NCBI GenBank assembly: GCA_001783715.1
Contig: MFNF01000019.1
Coordinates: 1-36,780 of the forward strand
Reading direction: 5' to 3'
DNA length: 36,780 nucleotides
Origin: Candidatus Lambdaproteobacteria bacterium RIFOXYD2_FULL_56_26
Lineage (GTDB): Bacteria; SAR324; XYD2-FULL-50-16
Part shown: positions 14,236 through 21,676 of the stretch, one piece after another
Position numbering within the stretch: position 1 is the first letter of the stretch
Layout: each line of letters begins with the position of its first letter
Translations under genes and position numbers: made by a program
Notes under the pieces: generated by a model
Told to the model about the DNA's origin: nothing
Seen by the model: only the letters and a program-made list of their open reading frames with translations
The model's database searches: none

Positions 14236-14432
14236 TGGCCCTCCTGGGATTGAGGGCGGCTCTTGATCCTGACCCGTAAGGCCACCAGACGGAGGCCGAA
14301 GGTCTGAACCACAGCTTGGCGTTTGAGCGCCAGACTCAAGCCCACCGAGGAGGCCAGGGACAAAGAAGGGGAAGGGGGTAAAACATGCCCGAAAAGGGGC
14401 CTGGGAGTCAATCTTTGGAGAGAACTTTTCAT
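14232..14432 (-). CDS. Small basic protein, first gene of element operon
   Basis: 66 aa, Leu/Arg/Ser-rich, with a hydrophobic middle (SLSLASSVGLSLAL) and a basic tail. A good SD (AGAGGT) lies 5-6 bp before the ATG and the stop overlaps the next start (ATGA), which is the main support. No family recognised. It could also be only a leader peptide for the operon. Confidence 0.45.
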   Translation of the reverse strand: MKSSLQRLTPRPLFGHVLPPSPSLSLASSVGLSLALKRQAVVQTFGLRLVALRVRIKSRPQSQEGQ

Positions 14433-14818
14433 GCCTACCTCTTACACAAGAGAGGTTAGGGCACGGTCACCACCAAATTCCAAGGGCCTAAAAACAGAAA
14501 GGCTCTAAGAATTCGGCGGTGTAACAGCACCATCACGCCGGGTTACGAAGCCGACGCTGCCAAATCCTTAGAGCCTATCTCCACCATCCTCAAACACGAC
14601 CGGGGTAGTAGCCCTTCGAAGATCTCTGTTAAAGCCTTCAAAATCGCTCGGGTGGTGGATCAAAACCAAAGGGTTTCGATGTGGGCTCAATTATGCATGA
14701 GCTTCCACCCCTGTCAACCCCTCCGCCAGGAGGATGGCAATAATTGGTAATAATTGAAAAGCTGGGATGTCACATCTCCAGCCACTTATTACCATTGGCT
14801 TTAGAGCCAAAATGCGTA
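14433..14818. other. Gene-free region with nested inverted repeats at the element/tRNA junction
   Basis: No credible gene. It contains a perfect 10-bp inverted repeat, AGGCTCTAAG (14500-14509) with CTTAGAGCCT (14567-14576), enclosing a second GTAAC/GTTAC and CGGC/GCCG pair. It also holds an almost continuous 50-bp dyad at 14745-14794 and a short hairpin at 14795-14810. It lies between the start of the element operon and the 3' end of tRNA-Asp, so it may hold the attachment region, operators or a replication/transfer origin of the element. Confidence 0.6.
14745..14794. repeat. 50-bp near-palindrome beside tRNA-Asp
   Basis: Outer arms TGGTAATAA (14745-14753) and TTATTACCA (14786-14794) are perfect. 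Inner arms 14761-14770 and 14772-14782 pair with a one-base bulge. The length and near-continuity suggest a protein-binding site or cruciform rather than a normal terminator. Confidence 0.75.
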
Positions 14819-14895
14819 TGGCGGGGTTGACGGGGCTCGAACCCGCGGCCTCCAGCGTGACAGGCTGGCGTTATAACCAACTTAACTACAACCCC
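14819..14895 (-). tRNA. tRNA-Asp (GTC)
   Basis: 77 nt with encoded CCA. The acceptor stem GGGGTTG pairs with CAACCCC, discriminator G. Anticodon arm CCAGC-CTGTCAC-GCTGG reads GTC, and the T arm has GCGGG-TTCGAGC-CCCGT. It is second in a two-tRNA transcript behind tRNA-Val. Its 3' end faces the element, the usual arrangement for tRNA-targeted integration. Confidence 0.96.
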
Positions 14896-14954
14896 GCAAA
14901 AGGTTGTTGGGCGGCGAAGCGGCCCGGATGCGGTATCCAATGCCCGGAGGCAGT

Positions 14955-15030
14955 TGGTGGGCGCTACAAGGCTCGAACTTGTGACCCACGGCTTGTAAGG
15001 CCGTTGCTCTACCAACTGAGCTAAGCGCCC
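14955..15030 (-). tRNA. tRNA-Val (TAC)
   Basis: 76 nt with encoded CCA. Acceptor GGGCGCT pairs with AGCGCCC, anticodon arm ACGGC-CTTACAA-GCCGT reads TAC, T loop TTCGAGC. First gene of the tRNA pair, 59 bp upstream of tRNA-Asp. Confidence 0.96.
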
Positions 15031-15043
15031 GCTTGAGCCCTCC

Positions 15044-15073
15044 AAGCTATCCAAGCAACCTAGAATATGTCAA
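15044..15073 (-). promoter_or_regulatory. Promoter of the tRNA pair
   Basis: A consensus -35 TTGACA (15068-15073 read on the minus strand), an 18-bp spacer and TAGCTT as -10 (15044-15049), 14 bp before the first tRNA base. Confidence 0.65.
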
Positions 15074-15606
15074 GGATATTTCCTGGCAGTGCCGTCTGGG
15101 TCGGTTAGACTTTGGATGATGGCAACGGAGCAACTTAAAAAGGCCGACCACACTGGAGGCATTCGCTCTTTGGCTGATGAGAGAGGGCAGGTAGGCGAAG
15201 TAAACGGCTAGGGAGTCGGCTTTGGACTTTGAGGCGGTCTGGAGCAAAGGGCGGTCAGAGGTTAAACCGCTTGGACCTAATATATCGGACTAGTGTCCCG
15301 TTCTGGCGTTGCACTTATAAACCGGTCATCGGAAAAGAGGTTATATGAGTATTATATTCAGCATATTGGCCTCTTTACAGAGGTAGATGAATGCACCGAA
15401 CGAGACAGTAGAGGCAGGGCAAAAGCTTAGGGGCCCCTGGATTCCGGCTACCCACGGAGCTTGGAATCGATCGGGAGTACAGAGCGACCAAAAGGACGTT
15501 CTGAAAACTTTTGGCCCAGGGACTGATCCAGGGAAAGGAGAAAAGCCAAAGCTTAGTGGGCGGTAGGGTGCTGAGCGAACCAGCCGGGGTCAAAAACCAG
15601 AGGCTC
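15074..15606. other. Intergenic region without a supported gene
   Basis: No frame here has a good start or a recognisable product. An A/T-rich patch at 15334-15376 has AAAGAGG/CCTCTTT arms and could be a cruciform or promoter. Otherwise nothing is seen. Confidence 0.5.
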
Positions 15607-15650
15607 AAAAAAGGGCCACTGCACCCGGCAGGAAACAGCGGCCTTTTTTG
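15607..15650. terminator. Bidirectional Rho-independent terminator after cheY
   Basis: Stem GGCC.CTG / CAG.GGCC (15614-15621 with 15636-15643) is flanked by A6 on the left and T6 on the right, so it can end transcripts from either side. It lies 30 bp past the cheY stop. Confidence 0.75.
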
Positions 15651-15678
15651 GCCGGAAAAATTCTGAAAAAGAGCCGGG

Positions 15679-16059
15679 TTAAACGAAAATCTTCTCGATT
15701 TTCTCGCTGATGGTAGCCGCATCAAAGGGCTTCACCACGTAGTTGCTCACCCCGGCCTTGATTGCGGCGATGATGTTTTCCTGCAGAGCTTCTGCGGTAA
15801 CCATCAAAACCGGAATGTCCTTGAGGGAGTCGCTGGAACGGATGGCCTTGAGTAATTCCAGACCAGACATCTTGGGCATGTTCCAGTCGGTGATCACAAA
15901 GTCAACCTTTTCGGACTGGAGCTTGGAGAGGGCCGTGGTGCCGTCGTCCGCTTCAATCACGTTGTTGAAACCCAGTTGCCTCAGGATGTTCTTGACGATC
16001 CTTCGCATGGTGGAGAAATCGTCAACCACCAGAATACGCATGTCTTTGTTTGCTGCCAT
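15679..16059 (-). CDS. cheY: Chemotaxis response regulator CheY
   Basis: 126 aa, a stand-alone receiver of normal CheY length. It has the acidic pair D13/D14, phospho-acceptor D58 in TDWNMP, T88, Y107 and K110 in VVKPF. Phosphorylated CheY binds the flagellar switch FliM to change motor rotation. GGGAG lies upstream of the ATG. It is monocistronic, ending at a bidirectional terminator, and divergent from the membrane protein at 16309. No other chemotaxis gene is nearby, so a CheY-like regulator with another target is possible, but residue conservation is close to true CheY. Confidence 0.9.
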   Translation of the reverse strand: MAANKDMRILVVDDFSTMRRIVKNILRQLGFNNVIEADDGTTALSKLQSEKVDFVITDWNMPKMSGLELLKAIRSSDSLKDIPVLMVTAEALQENIIAAIKAGVSNYVVKPFDAATISEKIEKIFV

Positions 16060-16308
16060 GAACTACTCCCATTAGATGGATTGGAACCAGCAACTCGCTG
16101 TTTCGGTCCGTATCTTTCGTCGTGCCGTTTGGTGAATGCGAGAACCGTTCCTTACTGGCTTTTTAAAAACTTTGGCCCTTTTGGTCAATCTTTTTCAGCT
16201 TTCGGCCATTCTATCCTTCTTTTTTAAAAAATCAAAGATGGTGAGGAATTATTTCCTTGACTAGAGTGAACATACGTACGATAAAGAACATAAGTTCACG
16301 GAGGCAAA

Positions 16309-17988
16309 ATGGCGAGTTTCAAAAAAGGCCTGTTCATTTTGGGGTTATTGGTGGTCAGCCTGACCGCTTCGGCCTTTATGGTGCTGGAGGCGGGGTATTA
16401 TTACCAATCGCTGTATCCCCAGTCCTCCTTCGGCTACATGGGCTACTTGGCCGCCACCTTGAACGAAGCCTTCATGGCCATCATGGCCGGGGTCTGGCTG
16501 CCCGGAAAGGTCCGGGGCAAGGGGCACCCGGTCAACTTCTTGTTTCGTTTCCTGCTGATTTTGTTGTTCTTTACGACCGTCGGAGGGGCGAGCTTCAACG
16601 CCATTTCCGAGCATTTGTCGGTATTGGAGTCCCAGGCGAACAACCGTGCTGTTGTGGAGATCCTCAAAAGCCAAGTGGAAGACCACGAAAAATCCCTGGC
16701 GACCTTCTCCGAACAACGGCAGAAGATGAATTCCGCTTTGACCGTACGCAACCAACTGGCGACCAAACAAAGGCTGGTTGAGGCGATGGAACAACAAAAG
16801 GCGGTCACCGGTCTTTGGATGCAGGTGATTTTTTTGGTGGTGCTCCGGGTTGCGGTGCAGCTGGCGAACCTCAGCTGTGTTTGGCTGGTGGGCTGGGTCT
16901 GGCGCAGAAAAGAAACGGTGTCGCAGCAGGCCAGGGAAGCCGGAGTTTTGGTGGAGACCAAGAGCAGTGTTCCTGGCCGCACGGCACCCACGTTGCTGGA
17001 CCATTTGCTCCAAGATAACCCCGAGAAGGCGTTACCGGCCCCTGAGGCCCGACGAGGCCCTGCTTGGCAACCCAAAACCCCACCTGAAAGGACGTTTACC
17101 CCCTACTCTGACCGAGCTGCTGGAGAGACAACCGGGACGACAGAGAAAAATGCGCTGCAGGCCCAAAGCCCGAGCCTTTCCCCGGCTGCTCCGGCGCTAA
17201 AATTGCCGGAAGAAGCGGTGGTGTCGGCAGTGGTTTCCCCCCCGGAGCAGGCTCCCACCAAGGACCTGAGCCGTTCGGAAGCGGCTGGGTCCGCCCTGGC
17301 GGGTATCTTTTCTGCACCCTTGCCCCAAAGGGCCAAGGTGCTCCCGGAGCCTGAAGTTGCCTTACCGGTCGGCTCCGAGACAAGCAATCTGTCCCCAAAA
17401 CAGTTGGCCCCGGTTCCGGCACCTGAACCGGCGGCGCAAACCGTCTTGCCCGTTGTCTTCAAGGACCAAACCCCGCCTTTGGAGTCAAAAGACCCCCCCC
17501 AAGTTGTCACGGCTCCAGTCGAGGTTCCAGGCCAAATGGTCACTCCGGAAGTGGAGCCCGCTTTAAAAATGGTGCAGCCAGAAGCACAAGTCTGCCAACC
17601 CCCGGCAGAGCCAATAGCCGCTCCGGCGGTTGCCCCCGAGGTCCGCCCACCGGTCCAGCCACTGCCCCCCCGTGCCGGGAAGGCCTTGCCTTTTCCCCAG
17701 AAAGCCAAAGCCCCCCAGGCCCCAGCAGCGGAAGCGGTGGTGGAGGTCCAAGACTTTGAACAACAAGAGCTCAAGCGACTGCGGACCCGGATTGTCCGGC
17801 TTGCCAACCAGCGGAATCCGGGTGTCAGTTTGTCAGCCTTTTGTGCCGCCTTAGGGGAAAGCCCGGTTGAGCTGCGGGAAATCGCCAACTTCCAGGCCGA
17901 ACTTTCTCCCCAACTGGCTGAGCGGCTTGAAGAGATAGTTGGAAAGATTGAGCGGCTCCACCAAAGCCAATGGGCAGCAAACGGGTAG
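16309..17988 (+). CDS. Membrane/coiled-coil protein with long Pro/Ala-rich linker
   Basis: 559 aa; SD GGAGG 7 bp before the ATG. Hydrophobic segments at about 7-27, 43-63 and 76-96 are followed by a coiled coil (105-165) and a fourth segment (168-195, ending VGWVWRRKE). Residues 200-480 are a low-complexity Pro/Ala/Glu/Val linker. The last 75 residues form a compact helical domain (LSAFCAALGESPVELREIANF) that may be an HTH-like or protein-binding module. The membrane half closely resembles the N-terminal half of the element protein at 11897-13090 (YxxxFYPQ/LYPQ after helix 1; R-x5-QLA-x-L in helix 4). Function unknown; the linker could span envelope or cytoplasm to a partner. Confidence 0.75.
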   Translation: MASFKKGLFILGLLVVSLTASAFMVLEAGYYYQSLYPQSSFGYMGYLAATLNEAFMAIMAGVWLPGKVRGKGHPVNFLFRFLLILLFFTTVGGASFNAISEHLSVLESQANNRAVVEILKSQVEDHEKSLATFSEQRQKMNSALTVRNQLATKQRLVEAMEQQKAVTGLWMQVIFLVVLRVAVQLANLSCVWLVGWVWRRKETVSQQAREAGVLVETKSSVPGRTAPTLLDHLLQDNPEKALPAPEARRGPAWQPKTPPERTFTPYSDRAAGETTGTTEKNALQAQSPSLSPAAPALKLPEEAVVSAVVSPPEQAPTKDLSRSEAAGSALAGIFSAPLPQRAKVLPEPEVALPVGSETSNLSPKQLAPVPAPEPAAQTVLPVVFKDQTPPLESKDPPQVVTAPVEVPGQMVTPEVEPALKMVQPEAQVCQPPAEPIAAPAVAPEVRPPVQPLPPRAGKALPFPQKAKAPQAPAAEAVVEVQDFEQQELKRLRTRIVRLANQRNPGVSLSAFCAALGESPVELREIANFQAELSPQLAERLEEIVGKIERLHQSQWAANG

Positions 17989-18127
17989 AAACCCTGTTGG
18001 AGAGGAGCGGGGGCCGCGGACCTAAAGGAAAAGGTTGGGGTTTGAAGCTAGGGACGGAGGTACCGCCAGAAACCGGTAACGGGCTGAAGCCTTAGGCTAA
18101 AACCCAGGGTTGGAGGTTAAAAGGAGT

Positions 18128-18697
18128 TCAGCCCAAAATCGGCAGCGGGGCCAACATGGCCTTGGCAACCGCCTTTTGTTTCTCCGGGCCACAGAGCAAC
18201 AGGACCAAGGCCAAGGAAAAGTCCAGTGCCGCTCCTGGACCTTGCCCGGTGACAAAGGGGCCGTCCACCACGACCGGTTGGTCCAGGTAGGCTTTGGCTT
18301 TGAGTTGGTTGCGGAAGGTGGGGTAGCAGGTGGCAAGGTGGTTGGACAGCAGGTCATGCTTGGAAAGCACCAGGGCCGGAGCGGCGCAAAGTGCGGCAAT
18401 GGGCTTTGCTGCTGCGGCCTGGGCCAGCAGCAAGGTCTTGAGTGACCGGTCTGCCCCCAACCTCCGGGACCCCGGCCCACCGCCGGGCAGGGCAATCAGG
18501 TCCCAAGGTTGACCCAAGGCGGTGTCGATCAAAATGTGAGCGGTCAAAAGCGCTCCCCGGCTGGCCTTGATCCGGCGGCTTTTCTCTACCGAGGCCACCA
18601 CTACTTCCAGCCCAGCCCGTACCAACGTATCGATCAGGCAAACCGCCTCCAATTCTTCGGTGCCTTCGGCAATCGGGATCAAAGCGGTTGAGGCCAT
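18128..18697 (-). CDS. DJ-1/PfpI family protein
   Basis: 189 aa from ATG 18697, the start that gives the canonical N terminus ALIPIAEGTEELEAV; a frame from 18724 adds nine unlikely residues. It has the conserved acidic residue in GTEELE, the nucleophile elbow ALCAAP (C104), and the C-terminal TGQGPGAALDFSLALV, matching YajL/DJ-1. Members protect against oxidative and carbonyl stress as chaperones or deglycases with an oxidation-sensitive Cys. Cytoplasmic, monocistronic, convergent with the membrane protein gene upstream in coordinates. Confidence 0.88.
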   Translation of the reverse strand: MASTALIPIAEGTEELEAVCLIDTLVRAGLEVVVASVEKSRRIKASRGALLTAHILIDTALGQPWDLIALPGGGPGSRRLGADRSLKTLLLAQAAAAKPIAALCAAPALVLSKHDLLSNHLATCYPTFRNQLKAKAYLDQPVVVDGPFVTGQGPGAALDFSLALVLLLCGPEKQKAVAKAMLAPLPILG

Positions 18698-18769
18698 GGT
18701 CGGTCCTGGGTTGGAGAGGGGCATTGACTGGGCTAGACGGTGTAGAGGCTACCAAAAAAAGAAAGTTTT

Positions 18770-18911
18770 GCCAACCGGATCCGGTCTTTGGTTTGGCTCT
18801 GGAGTTCGACCGGTTGGCCAAAGGAGAGGCGAAGGAGAGCCAACTTTCCCAGGGCTGAGGGCGGGGGCTGATGAGCGAGGCAGGGGGAAGGACCTCCCCC
18901 CCCTTTTTTTT
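18770..18911 (+). ncRNA. Candidate structured small RNA with terminator
   Basis: Two perfect complementary pairs interleave: GCCAACCGG (18770-18778) with CCGGTTGGC (18810-18818), and TTGGCTCT (18793-18800) with AGAGCCAA (18836-18843). This is the order of an H-type pseudoknot. A G5/C5 hairpin followed by eight T (18904-18911) ends it on the plus strand. No plus-strand gene precedes it, so the terminator has no other obvious user. A TTGACT (18724-18729) could be its -35. It may be a small RNA or a cis leader of the lipase gene. Confidence 0.35.
18882..18911 (+). terminator. Plus-strand terminator upstream of lipase gene
   Basis: AGGGGG pairs with the C-run, followed by T8 at 18904-18911. It sits 97 bp before the lipase ATG with no upstream plus-strand gene. 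Confidence 0.55.
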
Positions 18912-18968
18912 CAAGGCAGCACAAGGAACCAAGAGGGGCAATTTTTTGCGGTGGTTTTTCTTTAATCG

Positions 18969-18978
18969 TGATTATAAA
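18969..18978 (+). promoter_or_regulatory. Possible extended -10 promoter of the lipase gene
   Basis: TGATTATAAA has the TGn extension before a TATAA-type -10. No good -35 is visible. It lies 30 bp upstream of the lipase ATG and downstream of the orphan terminator. Confidence 0.4.
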
Positions 18979-19007
18979 AGGGAATATCAACTCTTTTGGA
19001 GCAAAGG

Positions 19008-19939
19008 ATGAAACAGAAGATTTCTGGGGTTTTGTTTGTTTTGTTGGGTTTGTTTTTGGTCGGCTGCTCCACCCAGAGGGGCCTTAGGAATTTGAAAGGG
19101 CTAGATTCCGGTACCTCTGGCTATCGGTACGGGAACAGTTTTTGGTTGTTACAATTTGCTGACTTGGCCTACCTGGATGAAATAGGTTTTCGTAAAGGGA
19201 TCCGTGAGCTTGGGATCGCTGAGGGCACCACTACCCGATTGATCGAGCACAAAGGCTCGGATGCCCAGGCTTACGTGGTCAGTGACCGGGATGTGATCAT
19301 TGTTGCGTTTCGAGGGACTGAAGGGACCAAGGATATTTTGGCGGATTTGGTTTTTTTAAGGCTGAGACCAACCTTGGTGCTGTCCACCAAGGGTTCGCCG
19401 GGCAGTACAATGAGTTGATCCGGTCCCTCAACGAGTATCTTTTGACCGTCCGCAAGGACCAAGTGATCTTGGTGACCGGGCACTCTCTGGGCGGGGCATT
19501 GGCGGTGCTTTATGGGGCGAACGGCGACCGCCGATTGCGGCCTTTGATTCGCAGCATCTACACCTACGGCCAGCCTAGGGTTGGGGACGGAGAATTTGTC
19601 AGCACTTTGTCCCAAAGGTTTCCCATTGGTTATTACCGTATCACCAATGAGGAGGACCCAGTCCCCAATTTGCCTAAGATTGGCTACGAACATGGAGGAA
19701 CGGAGATTTATTATGATGGGGAGGGGCAGGTTTATTGTGGAAGGCCCAAATTGGGTTGGTTTAAAAAGCCCTTTGCCACCGGCAAGGGTTATGTTTTTTT
19801 CCCCGGTAAATTTGATCGGCACCAAGTTGCCTACTACAAACAACTCCAACAAAAGGGCCAGTTGATTCAGGCCCCGGCGGAGCCTTTGCAGGCAAACAAA
19901 CAATGTCTAAGTATTATTGCGGAAAAACAAAGAGGTTGA
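19008..19939 (+). CDS. Class 3 lipase lipoprotein, read through a -1 frameshift
   Basis: Read as one gene in two frames: frame 1 from ATG 19008 (SD GGAG) to the T-run at 19351-19357, then -1 frame to 19939. N terminus MKQKISGVLFVLLGLFLVGC is a lipoprotein signal with lipobox LVGC. VAFRGTEG precedes the shift; after it come KAETNLGAVHQGFAGQYNE, the nucleophile elbow GHSLGGA (Ser), NEEDPVPNLP (Asp) and FDRHQVAYY (His), the full alpha/beta-hydrolase triad of Lipase_3. Without the shift, frame 1 stops at 19418 before the catalytic Ser. The join is a perfect T TTT TTA heptamer in frame, so it may be programmed frameshifting, phase variation, a recent indel or a sequence error. Confidence 0.8.
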
Positions 19940-19988
19940 TCGGCAGTTTTTGGCTGGCCCTAAAGCCAAGCTTTGTGGCTCTCCCCTT

Positions 19989-20393
19989 TCAGGTCAAGCC
20001 CCCGGGCTTCAGTAATCCCTGTTCTTTGAGCAGTTCAAAGATTGCTTGGCGGTCGTAGGGTTTGGTGAAAAAATGCTGTGCTCCGGCGGCGAAGCTTTGG
20101 AGTATGGTGTGGCCGTCCTCCTTGACCGTGGCGATGACCACCGGGGTTTCCTCCCGGTGGTTTCTTTGGGCTTCGATCCGGCGGATTCCTTCCAGGACTT
20201 GGTGCCCATTGAGGTCGGGCATGACGATGTCCAAAAAAACCAAATCAAAAGGGGTTTGGTGGTCCAGGCCCTGGGTAAAGAGAGTCAACCCTTCCTTACC
20301 GCTCAGAGCAATCTCCACCGTGGACCAAGGGCTCAGGATCTTGGCCAGTAAATCGGCGCTGTGTTTTTCGTCGTCAATGACCAGGATTCGCAT
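19989..20393 (-). CDS. Stand-alone CheY-like response regulator
   Basis: 134 aa from ATG 20393 (MRILVIDDEKHSA), preceded by AAGAGG. Longer upstream frames have no such site. Receiver residues: D7/D8, phospho-acceptor D55 in FLDIVMPD, Thr in IATVKEDG and Lys in FFTKPYD. No output domain, so it works by protein contact, for example with a kinase, phosphatase or another regulator. No histidine kinase is nearby. It is distinct from cheY at 15679 and belongs to the broad single-domain receiver group. Confidence 0.85.
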   Translation of the reverse strand: MRILVIDDEKHSADLLAKILSPWSTVEIALSGKEGLTLFTQGLDHQTPFDLVFLDIVMPDLNGHQVLEGIRRIEAQRNHREETPVVIATVKEDGHTILQSFAAGAQHFFTKPYDRQAIFELLKEQGLLKPGGLT

Positions 20394-20800
20394 AAGCCTC
20401 TTTGGAAGACCAAAACTCTTTCCATCACCCATTAGAAAAAAAGATTCTCTTGGGGGCAGAATATCAAATTCTGAGAGAGACTTCACCCAAAAAGCGTTTG
20501 ACCTGAGGGGTTTTTGGGCCTTTGGCCGGTAAAAAAAGGCCGAGGGAAAAGGGAGCCAAGGTCCAAGGAAACGGACCGGGCAGCCTTTCCCTTGCTTGGG
20601 GGTTACCATAAATAGCAGTTCTCCGAAAACCACTGCCGCCGGTGTTTTTGGGGGCGGCCTTCTTTGGGAGAGGGGCGTTTTGTTTTGGTGAGGGGGTTTT
20701 GGTTTTTGTTGGAAAGCACCGCCGCTTTTTTGCTGCAGACTTTGCGCTACCGCCAAAAAGTAAAGCCCCGCTCCGCCGGTGGACCGGGGTGCCAAAACGC
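20394..20800. other. Intergenic region without a supported gene
   Basis: About 400 bp between the receiver gene and the DUF6279 terminator. It is T/G-rich on the plus strand with several short GGCC and GGTCC/GGACC hairpins. It should hold the receiver promoter, but no clear -35/-10 pair is seen. Confidence 0.4.
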
Positions 20801-20827
20801 AAAAAAAGCCCGGCCCTGTGGGGCCGG
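20801..20827 (-). terminator. Strong Rho-independent terminator of the tesA-DUF6279 operon
   Basis: On the minus strand, CCGGCCC-CACA-GGGCCGG is followed by GC and seven T. It starts directly after the stop codon at 20828. Confidence 0.9.
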
Positions 20828-21676
20828 TTACCGGGACAGGGCTATGAGGTCGGAAACCACTGCTCCCACCTTCCTTTGGAGGTGCCGTTTTTGTTCCCTC
20901 GTCAGGTTCAAGGCCAGCTCCAGCAAAAACCGTTTGTAGGCCTCTTGGGTCGCCAGCACCTTGGCCTGGTAGGGAGAAATCTCTTCCTCATAGGAGGTGA
21001 CCCAAAGCTGGGTCAGTTCGGCTTGGAAGGCCTCGGGGGTTTTCAGTTCCGGCAGGCGGGCAAAAAACTCCCGCTGGGAAGACTTCCGGTAGGCCAAACG
21101 GTCAGGTTCCAGAGAGGGCTGACCGGCCAAAAAAGTTTTGGTTTGCTCCCGTTGGGCGGGGGTCAGGTCCCCGATCCAGTCCTCCAACAACCCCGCCACC
21201 CATTTGATCCGTTTGGCTTCCTGCTCCGAAGCGGGTTTTATGAGGTCTTCCTCCAATTCCTGGTTTTCTTCGGCCAATTTTTTTTGCAACAAGCCAAACT
21301 GTCCCGGCTCCAAACCGGCCATCCAGGGGGCCGCTTGGCCGACCAGTCCGGCATAAAACCGGTGGCGGAGCTCCTGGTATCGAGCAAAAAAACGGTCCAG
21401 GTCCGGGCGGGTCAGCCCCTGGTCCACCTTCGCTCCGATTTCGGTAAGGTAAGCGGCATACTCGGGCAGCTCTTGGGTCCTGTGCCACAAGGCCAATTGG
21501 GCGATCCGGGCTTTGGCTTCCTTTTTTTGCGGACCGGTCAGGTCAAAGTAGGAATTGACCTGCCGCAGGAGATACCAGTCCGCCCAGGGGTACCCGAGCC
21601 GCAGGGAACTGCACCCGGCTAGCAGCACCGCCAGGGCAAGCAGGACCCAAACAAGGGAAAGTGCCCGGGCTTTCAT
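20828..21676 (-). CDS. DUF6279-type lipoprotein
   Basis: 282 aa from ATG 21676, which overlaps the permease stop (ATGA); the frame upstream lies inside the permease gene. Lipoprotein signal MKARALSLVWVLLALAVLLAGC with lipobox LLAGC. The mature protein is helical and follows the DUF6279 pattern: LGYPWADWYLLRQVNSYFDLTGPQK near its start, then repeated helical segments with TPAQREQ and LTREQKRHL. The family function is not known. Outer- or inner-membrane-attached, last gene of the operon, possibly an accessory of the YbbAP-type exporter. Confidence 0.72.
   Translation of the reverse strand: MKARALSLVWVLLALAVLLAGCSSLRLGYPWADWYLLRQVNSYFDLTGPQKKEAKARIAQLALWHRTQELPEYAAYLTEIGAKVDQGLTRPDLDRFFARYQELRHRFYAGLVGQAAPWMAGLEPGQFGLLQKKLAEENQELEEDLIKPASEQEAKRIKWVAGLLEDWIGDLTPAQREQTKTFLAGQPSLEPDRLAYRKSSQREFFARLPELKTPEAFQAELTQLWVTSYEEEISPYQAKVLATQEAYKRFLLELALNLTREQKRHLQRKVGAVVSDLIALSR

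Noticed and set aside
14500-14576. Integron attC site
   Set aside because: The GTAAC/GTTAC boxes do not fit the RYYYAAC and GTTRRRY core, and no integron integrase is present.
14755-15054. Short ORFs over the tRNA genes
   Set aside because: Frames of about 85-94 codons run through the tRNA sequences and are artefacts.
15375-15725. 116-codon minus-strand frame near cheY
   Set aside because: It runs across the cheY terminator and into cheY in another frame; no domain or start site.
18354-18941. 195-codon minus frame overlapping the DJ-1 gene
   Set aside because: Different frame of the DJ-1/PfpI gene, with no conserved motif.
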